Counted from the first letter of the stretch, positions 20,064 to 29,659 are shown. The stretch is DNA of 64,000 bases from an uncultured Odoribacter sp. (GCA_910588375.1 CAJUQA010000018.1:4195-68194), one strand, 5' to 3'. A program made the numbers and translations. Notes: generated by a model from the letters alone, not told the origin.

Positions 20064-20098
20064 AAAGAGACTGTCAAAATCAATTGACAGTCTCTTTC
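20064..20098 (+). terminator. Bidirectional terminator after susD
   Basis: A perfect 14-bp stem AAAGAGACTGTCAA / TTGACAGTCTCTTT with a six-base loop. It can end transcripts from susD (plus) and from the methyltransferase gene ending at 20141 (minus). Confidence 0.85.
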
Positions 20099-20140
20099 CT
20101 TATTTCATCGTTCCCCAATATCCCTACTCTTCCCTCACTT

Positions 20141-20620
20141 TTAAGAGAACAAGGTAATTCCTTCCACTTGCAGAAGTTTGGTTTTAATCTCCAGGCCTCC
20201 GGTATATCCGGTCAGTTTTCCTCCGCTTCCGATTACCCGATGGCATGGGATAATGACAGGCAACGGATTCCGCCCATTAGCCATCCCCACCGCCCGACAG
20301 GCTTTCGGGTCTCCGATTCGGACAGCAAGTTCACCGTAAGTTATACATGTCCCATAAGGAATGTCGCACAACGCCCTCCACACTTTTTGCTGAAAAGGAG
20401 TTCCTTCAAGCACAAAAGGGATATTGAAAACTTTCAATTTTCTGTTGAAATAGGCATCCAATTGCCGGTGGGTCTCCTTAAGCAAAGGCGTTTCCTTCAG
20501 TTCATACCCTTCCGGCACCGCTCCCACCCGGTTGCCCACCCATATCCTCGTCAGCTCTCCCCCACTTTCCTGCACCCCATATCTCCCGATAGCCCCCTCA
20601 TAAAAATAACATACTTTCAT
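20141..20620 (-). CDS. Methylated-DNA--protein-cysteine methyltransferase
   Basis: A suicide DNA-repair protein (Ogt/MGMT family, 159 residues) that moves the alkyl group from O6-alkylguanine to its own cysteine. The active site PCHRVI places the acceptor at Cys126. The preceding helix-turn-helix (FQQKVWRAL, then GTCITYGELA) positions it on DNA, with the Arg-finger type segment ACRAVGMANGRNP before the active site. No Ada transcription-factor domain is attached. It is likely transcribed with the upstream DUF418 gene, 68 bp away. Confidence 0.95.
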   Translation of the reverse strand: MKVCYFYEGAIGRYGVQESGGELTRIWVGNRVGAVPEGYELKETPLLKETHRQLDAYFNRKLKVFNIPFVLEGTPFQQKVWRALCDIPYGTCITYGELAVRIGDPKACRAVGMANGRNPLPVIIPCHRVIGSGGKLTGYTGGLEIKTKLLQVEGITLFS

Positions 20621-20688
20621 ATTCCCCCTTTGATATAATCTTATTTATAATTTACATCGCCCCCTCTGCACCAACAGACAATATTCCA

Positions 20689-21876
20689 TTAGTGAACATG
20701 CAAAGGTATCCAGGTGCCCCGCTTCCAAAGCCGCTCCAGGGGGCCCTGGGGGTGGTGCAACAGCCAGTAGCGGCTGAATGCCAACTGGGCAAAGAAAATA
20801 ACAAGCCCGATAAGCACCGACTCTGCCGCCCCCACGGCATTATACATACCGAGTCCCCAATGATAATATATCGCCACCCCGACAATGGACTGTCCAATGT
20901 AATTCGTGAGGCTCATGCGCCCGTAAGCTACCGTCAGACGCTGGAAAGCATAGCCTTTGTCGCCATGACGGAACCACGCCAATACAAACACTGCCACCAA
21001 CAAGACCATAAATGCGAAATTATACAGCATGGGCACCGCTATGCTGTAATAAGAAAGGACGGTTATATTGCTAATCCTGGGAGGTATATAAGTTTTCAAC
21101 AAAAAGAGCGGAATACAGGCTACGGCTGCCACCACAAGGGCTTTACGCCAAAACCGTTCGCTCGCCACCGATTTGACGAACCATTCCATCCTCCCCGCCA
21201 GCATGCCCAAGAGGAAAAGTGCCGGGGTCTGAAACAAGCGTCCGGCTTCCACTTGCCAGAAATTACTGTAAAGTTGTCCGTTCCAAATATTGTTGAGCAA
21301 TGTCTGCCAAAGGTTCCCGTTTCGTCCCACCACTTCCGCTGACGCGGCATATTGGATGAATAAAGAGTTGTTGTCAATATACTCAGGATGAAACAGCGCG
21401 TATACTATCTTGCCCCAGCAGTATGGTTGCAGCATAAGAATGGCAGCCACCACCACCACCGTCCGGTTACTCCATGAGGAAGCGGGAATAAGCAGAAAAC
21501 CGCACACAGCATACAACAACAGGATGTCCCCGTTATAAAACAAAGCATGCAATTGCGAAAATCCCACAAGCAAAAGAAGCCGCCAAGCAAATCGCGCACG
21601 GAAGTCGCATCCTCGACGGCGTGCATTGCGCATCTGGATATAAAAACTGAATCCGAAAAGCAAGGAGAATGTAGCATAAGCCTTACCTGCAAACAGAAAA
21701 AACAAGCCATCCGTCATCCACACATTCAGCTTTGCCAACCACCCCGATTGGAGCAAATCACCATAAAAAATATTGTAGTGTTCCAAATTATGAAGCAGGA
21801 CAATCGCAAGCAAAGCGAATCCCCGCAAAGCGTCCACCACTTCCAGACGCGAACTGTTATCCGATACTGCCGACAT
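20689..21876 (-). CDS. DUF418 (YeiB-like) membrane protein
   Basis: A multi-pass inner-membrane protein of 395 residues. The N-terminus carries the family hallmark RLEVVDALRGFALLAIVLLHN, about ten hydrophobic segments follow, and the C-terminal DUF418 domain holds the conserved GRMSLTNYIGQS and a WLxHHPQGPLE ending. The fold is related to acyltransferase-3 membrane enzymes, but no reaction has been established. It lies divergent from the sirtuin gene and upstream of the DNA-repair methyltransferase. Confidence 0.88.
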   Translation of the reverse strand: MSAVSDNSSRLEVVDALRGFALLAIVLLHNLEHYNIFYGDLLQSGWLAKLNVWMTDGLFFLFAGKAYATFSLLFGFSFYIQMRNARRRGCDFRARFAWRLLLLVGFSQLHALFYNGDILLLYAVCGFLLIPASSWSNRTVVVVAAILMLQPYCWGKIVYALFHPEYIDNNSLFIQYAASAEVVGRNGNLWQTLLNNIWNGQLYSNFWQVEAGRLFQTPALFLLGMLAGRMEWFVKSVASERFWRKALVVAAVACIPLFLLKTYIPPRISNITVLSYYSIAVPMLYNFAFMVLLVAVFVLAWFRHGDKGYAFQRLTVAYGRMSLTNYIGQSIVGVAIYYHWGLGMYNAVGAAESVLIGLVIFFAQLAFSRYWLLHHPQGPLERLWKRGTWIPLHVH

Positions 21877-21948
21877 AAGAAAATATAAATTAGGATGACG
21901 AAATTATAAAAATCCCGGAGAAGTCCCAAAGGAGTTGGTTGCAGAAAC

Positions 21949-21979
21949 TTTTCGGATGATATAATATTTTTTACCTTTG
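21949..21979 (+). promoter_or_regulatory. Predicted promoter of the sirtuin-rlmD pair
   Basis: TTTT at 21949-21952, a 19-bp spacer, then TACCTTTG at 21972-21979, an exact -7 box. The leader would be about 17 bases. Confidence 0.55.
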
Positions 21980-22002
21980 TCCGAATCAAAGGAAATAGCA
22001 GC

Positions 22003-22686
22003 ATGAAATTAGTCGTATTAACCGGTGCGGGCATGAGTGCGGAAAGCGGGATAAAGACTTTCCGCGACAGCGACGGATTGTGGGAAAACTACCGCATTGA
22101 AGATGTCTGTACCCCGGAGGCTCTGGAACGGAATCCGGAATTGGTAAACCATTTTTACAACGAAAGACGCAAACAATTATATGAAGCCAGTCCCAATGCC
22201 GGCCATACGGGCCTGGCAGAATTAGAGCCCTATTTTGATGTACAGATCATCACCCAAAATGTGGACGACCTGCATGAACGGGCGGGCAGCAAACACGTAT
22301 TGCACCTGCACGGAGAATTAAAAAAAGTCAGAAGCAGTACGAACCCATCTGCCATTTATGACTTAGACGGATGGGAATTGAAACCGGGGACACGTTGCGA
22401 GGACGGTTCTCTCTTGCGTCCCCACATTGTTTTTTTCGGAGAAGCCGTTCCCAATATCGAACCTGCCACCGAACTTGTACGCCAGGCAGACATTTTCGTC
22501 ATTATAGGAACTTCCTTAGCCGTATACCCTGCCGCCGGGCTGCTGGGTTATGCCCCTGCCGGGATTCCGGTTTTCGTCATCGACCCGCACATCCCCACGG
22601 AAGCACGCCGACACGGTTTTCATCTGATTGAAAAAGGGGCCTCCGAAGGCGTGGCCGAATTAAAAAAACTATTATTGAATAAATAA
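22003..22686 (+). CDS. cobB: NAD-dependent protein deacylase (sirtuin)
   Basis: A class III sirtuin of 227 residues that removes acyl groups from lysines using NAD+. The Rossmann motif TGAGMSAESGI begins at residue 6. The TQNVDDLHERAG motif (about 85-96) holds the NAD/ribose-binding Gln, Asn and Asp, and the catalytic His is in LHLHGEL. The small domain lacks the usual pair of CxxC zinc motifs; only one cysteine (in GTRCEDG) remains, so it is a zinc-less bacterial form. The gene symbol follows the family name, not proof of orthology. It is followed by rlmD after 10 bp. Confidence 0.92.
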   Translation: MKLVVLTGAGMSAESGIKTFRDSDGLWENYRIEDVCTPEALERNPELVNHFYNERRKQLYEASPNAGHTGLAELEPYFDVQIITQNVDDLHERAGSKHVLHLHGELKKVRSSTNPSAIYDLDGWELKPGTRCEDGSLLRPHIVFFGEAVPNIEPATELVRQADIFVIIGTSLAVYPAAGLLGYAPAGIPVFVIDPHIPTEARRHGFHLIEKGASEGVAELKKLLLNK

Positions 22687-22696
22687 CTGTCATCGC

Positions 22697-24100
22697 ATGG
22701 GAAGAGGGAAAAAACCGTTATTGGAAAACGTAGAGATAAAAAAAATAGCAGCGGAAGGAAAATCCATTGCATATATCGATGAAAAAATATTGTTTGTGCC
22801 CAATACCGTGCCTGGCGATATTGTCGATGTGCAAGTGACCCGCAAGCGGAAAAGTTTTTTAGAAGGTTTTGTAGTGAAAACCCACAAATTATCGGAGCTG
22901 CGCGTCGAGCCTTTCTGTCCGCATTTCGGTATCTGCGGGGGCTGCAAATGGCAGAACCTGCCCTATGAGATGCAACTGAAATTCAAGCAGCAGGAAGTCA
23001 TCGACAATCTGGAACGTATCGGGAAGGTGGAGCTTCAAAACATCTCTCCCATTTTAGGCTCCGCACAAACCACACTTTACCGGAACAAACTGGAGTTTAC
23101 ATTCAGCAGCAAACGGTTTCTCACGCGGGAGGAAATCGGTCAGGACACGGACATTGAACGCACACCGGCACTCGGCTTCCATGTACCCGGCCTTTTTGAC
23201 AAGGTGGTAGACATCGATACCTGTTATCTGCAAGGCGGTTTTTCGAATGAAATCCGCAATTTTATCAAAAGATATGCCCTGGAGCATGGATTGAAGTTTT
23301 TTGATATCCGCAACCAGGAAGGTTTTTTAAGGACTTTGATTATCCGCACCTCTTCCACCGGTGAAATTATGGTGGTACTGGCATTCTTCCATGAGGACCG
23401 GGAGAATCGGGAAGCCCTGCTCGACGCATTGCGGCAGCAGTTCCCCCAAATCAGTTCCCTGATGTATGTTATCAATGAAAAGGCCAATGACACGCTGACG
23501 GACCAGGAGATTATCCGTTACGCAGGGAAAGACCATATTTTTGAGGAAATGGAAGGGCTGAAATTCAAAATCGGTCCCAAATCTTTTTACCAGACCAATT
23601 CGGAACAGGCTTACAACCTCTATTCCCGTACCCGGGAATTGGCAGGCCTGACAGGGAAAGAAACCGTGTATGACCTCTATACCGGCACCGGGACGATTGC
23701 CAATTTTGTTGCCGGAAAAGCCGCCAAAGTAATTGGAATAGAGTATGTACCCGAAGCTATTGAAGACGCTAAAATCAATTCGGAGCTGAACAGCATCACC
23801 AATACCGTTTTCTATGCCGGCGACATGAAAGACGTGTTAAATGACGACTTCATCGCCGCACACGGTCATCCGGACGTTATCATCACCGACCCTCCCCGGG
23901 CGGGCATGCACCCGGATGTAGTAGCCACTATTCTGAAGGCTGCCCCTGACCGCATCGTCTACGTCAGCTGTAATTCCGCCACCCAGGCCCGCGACCTTCA
24001 CCTGATGGATGCGCAATATAAAGTGATGGCCGTACAGTCTGTGGATATGTTTCCCCATACCCACCATGTAGAAAATATTGTGTTGCTGCATAAAAGATAA
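22697..24100 (+). CDS. rlmD: 23S rRNA (uracil(1939)-C5)-methyltransferase-like protein
   Basis: A class I SAM-dependent RNA m5U methyltransferase of 467 residues. The N-terminal TRAM domain (about 8-65) is followed by the iron-sulfur cysteines Cys74, Cys80, Cys83 and Cys176. The C-terminal Rossmann domain has the SAM motif YDLYTGTGTI, the proline loop DPPRAGMHP, and the catalytic cysteine in YVSCNSAT. The RlmD/RlmCD/TrmA-type subfamily cannot be separated by eye, so the exact uridine is a prediction. Confidence 0.88.
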   Translation: MGRGKKPLLENVEIKKIAAEGKSIAYIDEKILFVPNTVPGDIVDVQVTRKRKSFLEGFVVKTHKLSELRVEPFCPHFGICGGCKWQNLPYEMQLKFKQQEVIDNLERIGKVELQNISPILGSAQTTLYRNKLEFTFSSKRFLTREEIGQDTDIERTPALGFHVPGLFDKVVDIDTCYLQGGFSNEIRNFIKRYALEHGLKFFDIRNQEGFLRTLIIRTSSTGEIMVVLAFFHEDRENREALLDALRQQFPQISSLMYVINEKANDTLTDQEIIRYAGKDHIFEEMEGLKFKIGPKSFYQTNSEQAYNLYSRTRELAGLTGKETVYDLYTGTGTIANFVAGKAAKVIGIEYVPEAIEDAKINSELNSITNTVFYAGDMKDVLNDDFIAAHGHPDVIITDPPRAGMHPDVVATILKAAPDRIVYVSCNSATQARDLHLMDAQYKVMAVQSVDMFPHTHHVENIVLLHKR

Positions 24101-24227
24101 TACCGGGGCATCTCCCGTCCTGTTTTCAGCAACCTTTTTATACACATTCAGGCAAAGCCGCAGGTCCTTTTTTTCAGCCCATGCCGCTCTGCCTGAATCT
24201 TTTTAATCACGGGATACGTCCGTTTGC

Positions 24228-24716
24228 TTATTTTTCAAGATAAGCCCGGATCATCCAAGCCGTTTTTTCCTTTCTTTCAATCATATCCTCCAGAAAATTG
24301 GTAGTTCCGGCATCATCGGTTTCCTCATCCTTTTCAAGCTGTTCGATATCTTTCCGGATTTCACGAATCAGCGTGTCGTTGTCTTCACTCAGAATAGCCA
24401 GCATCTGTTTGGCTTCGGGCAGAGCTTCGGATTCGCAATGTTCTTTGATACGGTTATGTTCCAGATACCCTTGCAGTGACCCCACCGGACGCTCATCCAG
24501 GGAACGGATACGTTCCGCAATGTCGTCTATGTCCCGAATCAGACCGTTATAAAGTTCTTCCATGAATACATGGTAGGAATGAAAACTCACTCCTGTCACA
24601 TTCCAGTGGTAATTCCAGGTTTTTGCCAATAAGACAAAATGGTCGGACAACAGATTGTTCAATACCGTTTTGCTGGCTTTTACCCTTTGGGGTTCCAATC
24701 CAATATTTGCTGCCAT
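24228..24716 (-). CDS. dps: Dps-family DNA-protecting ferritin
   Basis: A 162-residue Dps protein that forms a dodecamer, oxidises and stores iron, and shields DNA from peroxide. The ferroxidase residues are visible: His in the WNYHWNV segment near residue 36, and His and Asp/Glu in FHSYHVFMEELY and DIDDIAERI (about 47-68). The N-terminus is short and without a lysine-rich tail, so DNA binding may be weak. It is monocistronic. The 120 bp between rlmD and this gene, and the 140 bp upstream, hold no further gene; no clean promoter box was found. Confidence 0.95.
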   Translation of the reverse strand: MAANIGLEPQRVKASKTVLNNLLSDHFVLLAKTWNYHWNVTGVSFHSYHVFMEELYNGLIRDIDDIAERIRSLDERPVGSLQGYLEHNRIKEHCESEALPEAKQMLAILSEDNDTLIREIRKDIEQLEKDEETDDAGTTNFLEDMIERKEKTAWMIRAYLEK

Positions 24717-24859
24717 AATAATTTAATTAAAGGTTAAACTTTTTCTCTAAAGCATAAACGGATAAAGGATTTTTTTGTTGCAAAACGGATTCTTATTTAT
24801 AATTCGCTTATTTTTGTCCGGATAACCCGCCCTCTGCTAAAAGATAAAAACAGTCGCGT

Positions 24860-25408
24860 ATGGATTACATGATTTTAACGAAAGAAACAGAAGAAAGAAT
24901 AAAAGAGATAAGACAACGCATCCGCCGCTTGCAAAACTGGGGCAGTATCGCCAGTCTCCGCCACCTGGGAGTGAATGCCCACGGTCAGGTCGGTGCCAGC
25001 TTCGTTTCACTTAAAGAACTGGCTTCCCGGTATACGCCCGATGAAACAGTGGCGGAAGCATTATGGCTGACCCGGCAACGGGAAGAGCAAATCTTAGCCT
25101 GCTTCCTGCTTCCTAAAAAAATAAATAAAGAAAAATTTACACAATTTATGACCTATTGCCTCAGTCCGGAAATCGCGGAATATATAGGTTCCTTAGTAAT
25201 AGCCGAGCATCCCGACATTCGGGAAATCATGGAAAACTGGGGTAATTCGTCCGAACCTTTTTTGCAAATAGCAGCCTTGTGTGCCGGAGCACGTCACCTT
25301 GTTTTACATAAATCCGACCCGCTGATTTCTCAAAACTTCTTTAAAGCACTAATAAACAAGGAATACAGTGACAAATACGTCCGTCTGGTGGCGGAACGTT
25401 ACCGTTGA
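24860..25408 (+). CDS. Helical-repeat protein, possibly AlkD-like
   Basis: A 182-residue soluble, mostly helical protein. The run EALWLTRQREEQILACFLL followed by further paired helices resembles the HEAT-like repeats of the AlkC/AlkD DNA-glycosylase superfamily, but at 182 residues it is shorter than AlkD (about 230) and I cannot see the catalytic Trp/Asp pattern with certainty. An ATG three codons inside (MILTKE) is an alternative start. It stands alone between dps and pckA. The assignment rests on general fold resemblance only. Confidence 0.4.
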   Translation: MDYMILTKETEERIKEIRQRIRRLQNWGSIASLRHLGVNAHGQVGASFVSLKELASRYTPDETVAEALWLTRQREEQILACFLLPKKINKEKFTQFMTYCLSPEIAEYIGSLVIAEHPDIREIMENWGNSSEPFLQIAALCAGARHLVLHKSDPLISQNFFKALINKEYSDKYVRLVAERYR

Positions 25409-25475
25409 AAGCACACGAAAGAGGCCTCTGTTAATATTAATAAATGTTAAAGAGAGATTTTTAATTTCCGCACAC

Positions 25476-25506
25476 TTTATTTTGAGAAGAATGTTTGTTA
25501 CATTTG
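25476..25506 (+). promoter_or_regulatory. Predicted pckA promoter
   Basis: TTTA at 25476-25479 (one mismatch from TTTG), a 19-bp spacer, then TACATTTG at 25499-25506, an exact -7 box; the leader would be about 48 bases. Confidence 0.65.
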
Positions 25507-25560
25507 TACAAGTATTACGGAAAAAAAGTATTAATTAATCATTTAATATAAATTGCAATT

Positions 25561-27168
25561 ATGGCAAAATTAGATTTAAGCATTTACGGGATAAAGGATG
25601 TGAAAGAAATCGTCCACAATCCTTCCTATGAAGAATTGTTCAAAGCAGAGACCGATCCGTCACTAACCGGCTATGAAAAAGGCCAGGTGACCGAATTGGG
25701 AGCTGTAAATGTAATGACGGGTATTTATACCGGCCGTTCACCCAAAGATAAATTTTTCGTAAAGAATGAAGCCAGCGAAGACAGTGTATGGTGGACTTCC
25801 GAAGAATACAAGAATGACAACAAACCGTGCTCGGAAGAGGCATGGGCCGACCTGAAAGCCAAAGCCGTAAAAGAATTGTCCGGCAAAAAACTGTATGTTG
25901 TAGATACATTCTGCGGTGCCAATGCAGGTACTCGTCTGAAAGTTCGTTTCATCATGGAAGTGGCCTGGCAGGCTCATTTCGTAAAGAATATGTTCATCCG
26001 TCCGACGGAAGAAGAGTTGGCTAATTACGGCGAACCGGATTTCGTTTCTTTCAATGCTGCCAAAGCGAAAGTGGACAATTACAAGGAATTGGGGCTGAAT
26101 TCTGAAACGGCTACCGTATTCAACCTGAAAACCAAGGAACAAGTAATCCTGAATACCTGGTATGGCGGTGAAATGAAAAAAGGTATCTTCTCTATCATGA
26201 ATTACCTGAATCCTCTCCGCGGTATCGCTTCCATGCACTGTTCCGCCAACACGGACCTGAACGGCAAGAACACCGCTATTTTCTTCGGTCTGTCCGGTAC
26301 GGGTAAAACCACGTTGTCTACAGACCCGAAACGTCTGCTGATCGGTGATGACGAACACGGCTGGGATGATGAAGGCGTCTTCAACTATGAAGGCGGTTGC
26401 TATGCCAAAGTAATCAATCTGGATAAAGAAAGTGAACCGGACATTTACAACGCCATCAAACGCGACGCTTTGTTGGAAAACGTGACGGTAGACGCTAACG
26501 GCAAAATCGACTTCGCCGATAAGTCTGTAACGGAAAATACCCGTGTTTCTTATCCGATCTACCACATCGAAAATATTGTTAAACCGGTATCCAAAGGCCC
26601 GGCTGCACAACAGGTAATCTTCCTGTCTGCCGATGCTTTCGGAGTATTGCCTCCGGTATCCATTCTGGACGCAGAGCAAACGAAATATTACTTCCTGTCC
26701 GGATTTACGGCTAAATTGGCCGGTACGGAACGCGGTATCACAGAACCGACGCCGACATTCTCGGCTTGCTTCGGTGCAGCCTTCCTGTCATTGCATCCGA
26801 CAAAATATGCCGAAGAGCTGGTAAAGAAAATGGAAAAATCAGGCGCCAAAGCATATCTGGTAAACACCGGATGGAACGGAACCGGCAAACGTATCTCTAT
26901 TAAAGATACCCGCGGTATCATCGATGCCATCTTAAACGGTTCCATTGACAAGGCTCCGACGAAAACTATTCCTTTCTTCAATTTCGTAGTGCCGACCGCT
27001 TTGCCGGGTGTTGACCCCAACATTCTGGATCCCCGCGACACTTATGCAAATGCACAAGAATGGGAAACCAAAGCAAAAGACCTTTCCGAACGTTTCATCA
27101 AGAACTTCAAGAAGTTTGAAGGAAATGCAGCCGGCAAGGCTTTGGTTGCTGCCGGTCCGAAATTGTAA
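25561..27168 (+). CDS. pckA: Phosphoenolpyruvate carboxykinase (ATP)
   Basis: A 535-residue enzyme interconverting oxaloacetate and phosphoenolpyruvate with ATP/ADP. In Bacteroidales it commonly runs in the carboxylating direction, fixing CO2 during succinate/propionate fermentation. The Walker A loop GLSGTGKT is at 243-250, followed by the metal site IGDDEHGWDD at 261-270; the substrate arginine lies in TGRSPKDKF near residue 59. It is monocistronic, with a clear promoter and terminator. Strong, uniform codon choice suggests high expression. Confidence 0.97.
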   Translation: MAKLDLSIYGIKDVKEIVHNPSYEELFKAETDPSLTGYEKGQVTELGAVNVMTGIYTGRSPKDKFFVKNEASEDSVWWTSEEYKNDNKPCSEEAWADLKAKAVKELSGKKLYVVDTFCGANAGTRLKVRFIMEVAWQAHFVKNMFIRPTEEELANYGEPDFVSFNAAKAKVDNYKELGLNSETATVFNLKTKEQVILNTWYGGEMKKGIFSIMNYLNPLRGIASMHCSANTDLNGKNTAIFFGLSGTGKTTLSTDPKRLLIGDDEHGWDDEGVFNYEGGCYAKVINLDKESEPDIYNAIKRDALLENVTVDANGKIDFADKSVTENTRVSYPIYHIENIVKPVSKGPAAQQVIFLSADAFGVLPPVSILDAEQTKYYFLSGFTAKLAGTERGITEPTPTFSACFGAAFLSLHPTKYAEELVKKMEKSGAKAYLVNTGWNGTGKRISIKDTRGIIDAILNGSIDKAPTKTIPFFNFVVPTALPGVDPNILDPRDTYANAQEWETKAKDLSERFIKNFKKFEGNAAGKALVAAGPKL

Positions 27169-27187
27169 TTCAGGTGACCGAATAAGA

Positions 27188-27217
27188 AACCGCTCCTGTC
27201 GGGAGCGGTTTTTTTAT
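27188..27217 (+). terminator. Intrinsic terminator of pckA
   Basis: The stem AACCGCTCC / GGAGCGGTT with a five-base loop is followed by a T-run. Confidence 0.9.
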
Positions 27218-27265
27218 TGGTGAGTTTTTTCGTAACTTAGCAGCTCAAAATAAAAAAGTAACATT

Positions 27266-27943
27266 ATGTATTCACAAGACGAGTTCAAAAAATATGCCAT
27301 AAAGCACAAAGGTATCAGCAGCCTGAACCTCCACCGGTTCGAATCGGCAACAGCGAGCTATTTATCGCCGACCATCATTGAGGAGCGGCAGTTGAATGTG
27401 GCCTCCATGGATGTATTTTCACGTCTGATGATGGACCGCATTATTTTTCTCGGTGTACCCATCGACGATGATGTGGCCAATATCGTTATGGCACAGCTTC
27501 TGTTCTTAGATTCTGCCGACCCCGGCAAGGATATCCAGCTTTATTTCAACAGTCCGGGAGGTTCCGTTTATGCCGGTCTGGGCATTTACGACACGATGCA
27601 ATATATCAACTGTGACGTGGCCACTATCTGTACGGGACTGGCCGCTTCCATGAGTGCCGTCCTTCTTTGTGCCGGAACCGCAGGCAAACGTTCCGCGTTA
27701 AAACATTCGCGGGTGATGATTCACCAGCCTATGGGAGGCGCACAGGGCCAGGCTTCCGATATTGAAATTACCGCCCGGGAAATACAGAAACTGAAAAAGG
27801 AACTCTATACAATCATTGCCGACCATTCCGGCAATCCCCTCAAAAAAGTGGAGAAAGATTCCGACCGGGATTACTGGATGTCTGCAGAAGAGGCAAAAGA
27901 ATACGGAATGATTGACACTATTTTAACCAGGGAAAACAGATAA
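27266..27943 (+). CDS. clpP: ATP-dependent Clp protease proteolytic subunit
   Basis: The serine peptidase ring of the ClpXP complex, 225 residues. The catalytic Ser128 lies in GLAASMSAVLL, His153 in MIHQPMGG, and the Asp follows near residue 203. The N-terminal extension of about 25 residues is longer than in E. coli, as usual in Bacteroidales. Its stop overlaps the clpX start by one base (TAATG), so translation is coupled. Confidence 0.97.
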   Translation: MYSQDEFKKYAIKHKGISSLNLHRFESATASYLSPTIIEERQLNVASMDVFSRLMMDRIIFLGVPIDDDVANIVMAQLLFLDSADPGKDIQLYFNSPGGSVYAGLGIYDTMQYINCDVATICTGLAASMSAVLLCAGTAGKRSALKHSRVMIHQPMGGAQGQASDIEITAREIQKLKKELYTIIADHSGNPLKKVEKDSDRDYWMSAEEAKEYGMIDTILTRENR

Positions 27944-29163
27944 TGAGTATGCAAGATAAATGTTCATTCTGCGGACGGTCGCGTAGTGAAGTGGAATTGC
28001 TTATTGCCGGAATGAACGGGTTTATATGTGACCAATGCGCCCACCAGGCCATCAATATCGTCAATGAAGAGCTAAAAAGCCAGTCATCTCTTAATCTGGA
28101 GCATATCGAGATAAAGAAACCGCTGGAAATCAAAGCCTTTTTGGACCAGTATGTAATCGGGCAGGACGATGCCAAAAAGCACATCGCCGTTGCCGTCTAC
28201 AACCATTACAAACGCTTGCTCCAAAAAGAGGATAGCGACGGCGTGGAAATCGAGAAATCCAATATCGTCATGGTGGGAAGAACCGGAACGGGAAAGACAT
28301 TACTGGCACGCAGCATCGCGAAAATGCTGCATGTTCCCTTTACGATTGTCGACGCCACCGTTCTGACGGAAGCCGGCTATGTAGGAGAAGACATCGAATC
28401 CATTCTGACCCGGTTGTTGCAAGCGGCGGATTATGATGTAGCCGCCGCCGAAAAGGGTATCGTGTTTATCGATGAACTAGACAAAATTGCCCGGAAAGGC
28501 GACAATCCCTCCATCACGCGGGATGTGAGCGGAGAAGGGGTGCAACAGGGATTACTGAAACTGTTGGAAGGCTCGGTAGTCAACGTTCCTCCCCAGGGCG
28601 GACGCAAGCACCCGGACCAAAAGATGATTCCGGTCAATACCAAGAATATTCTGTTTATCTGCGGAGGGGCTTTCGACGGTATCGAACGAAAAATCGCCAT
28701 GCGGCTGAATACGCAGGTGGTCGGTTTCAATGCCAGCAAGGCAAAAGAGAAAATCGACCGGGATAACTTCCTCCAGTATATCACGCCCCAGGATTTGAAA
28801 TCTTTCGGCCTGATACCGGAAATTATCGGTCGTCTGCCGATATTGACTTATCTGGAACCGCTTGACAGGAAGGCTTTGCGCAATATACTGACAGAACCCA
28901 AGAATGCGATTATCCGGCAATATGTCAAGCTGTTTGAGCTGGACGGCATCACACTGAAATTTGATGAAGAAGTTTATGAATATATCGTAGACAAAGCCAT
29001 TGAATTCAAACTGGGGGCCCGGGGGCTGCGCTCCATTTGTGAGGCCATCATGACGGACCTGATGTTTGAAGCCCCTTCCCGGGAACAGAAAGAGATTACC
29101 ATCACAAAGGCTTATGCCGAAGAGAAACTGAGCAAGCTCAATTCCCAAACATTAAGGGCTTAA
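27943..29163 (+). CDS. clpX: Clp protease ATP-binding subunit ClpX
   Basis: The AAA+ unfoldase that feeds substrates to ClpP, 406 residues. The N-terminal zinc-binding domain uses CSFC and CDQC. Walker A is GRTGTGKT near residue 110 and Walker B ends in VFIDELDKIA. The IGF-type loop that docks on ClpP and the pore loop after GYVGEDIES are recognisable. It is co-transcribed with clpP and ends in a shared terminator. Confidence 0.97.
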   Translation: MSMQDKCSFCGRSRSEVELLIAGMNGFICDQCAHQAINIVNEELKSQSSLNLEHIEIKKPLEIKAFLDQYVIGQDDAKKHIAVAVYNHYKRLLQKEDSDGVEIEKSNIVMVGRTGTGKTLLARSIAKMLHVPFTIVDATVLTEAGYVGEDIESILTRLLQAADYDVAAAEKGIVFIDELDKIARKGDNPSITRDVSGEGVQQGLLKLLEGSVVNVPPQGGRKHPDQKMIPVNTKNILFICGGAFDGIERKIAMRLNTQVVGFNASKAKEKIDRDNFLQYITPQDLKSFGLIPEIIGRLPILTYLEPLDRKALRNILTEPKNAIIRQYVKLFELDGITLKFDEEVYEYIVDKAIEFKLGARGLRSICEAIMTDLMFEAPSREQKEITITKAYAEEKLSKLNSQTLRA

Positions 29164-29190
29164 AAAAAGCGGATCGTTTGATCCGCTTTT
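29164..29190 (+). terminator. Bidirectional terminator between clpX and the SRPBCC gene
   Basis: AAAA-GCGGATC / GATCCGC-TTTT with a four-base loop; A- and T-runs on both sides allow use from either strand. Confidence 0.85.
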
Positions 29191-29191
29191 C

Positions 29192-29659
29192 TTACTTCAA
29201 CATCATGTAGGGTATTTTTGTCAATCCTTCCGCCAATTGGTTGATTCCTTTTTCCAATTTTCCTTTCAGCATCATTTTCAACATGAAATTCAACTCCCCG
29301 ATGAAAGTCAGTCGCAAGCGAGTGTCATAAGGACCGTTTTCCAACAACTGTATCCATAAATTAAATTCAAAAGGCAGATTATCGTCCCCCCCCAATTTAA
29401 TCATTTTAGGAGCTTCTTTCTCCACAATTTTCACGACAACGTCGCCCATCCCCTTTACCGTCAACGTACACCTGTCCTCACTGAAACGTACGTCTTCAAT
29501 CTTATCGGAAATCTGTGCCATCTGTTCACTGCCCGCCTCCATCTGCTTGGCCATATTAATTATCATGCCGATACGGTTGAAATCCGAAAGAAGTGAATAG
29601 ACGCTGTCTATCGTGCTGTCTATCTTATAGATTTCGCTTACAATTTTCGTTTCTGCCAT
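29192..29659 (-). CDS. SRPBCC-fold protein
   Basis: A 155-residue cytoplasmic protein with the START/Bet v1-like (SRPBCC) pattern: an N-terminal strand, a helix (about 17-28), a long antiparallel sheet and a C-terminal helix with KGKLEKGINQLAEGL. Such folds bind hydrophobic ligands; no ligand can be named. It follows pyrE on the same strand after 53 bp and is probably co-transcribed. Confidence 0.75.
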   Translation of the reverse strand: MAETKIVSEIYKIDSTIDSVYSLLSDFNRIGMIINMAKQMEAGSEQMAQISDKIEDVRFSEDRCTLTVKGMGDVVVKIVEKEAPKMIKLGGDDNLPFEFNLWIQLLENGPYDTRLRLTFIGELNFMLKMMLKGKLEKGINQLAEGLTKIPYMMLK

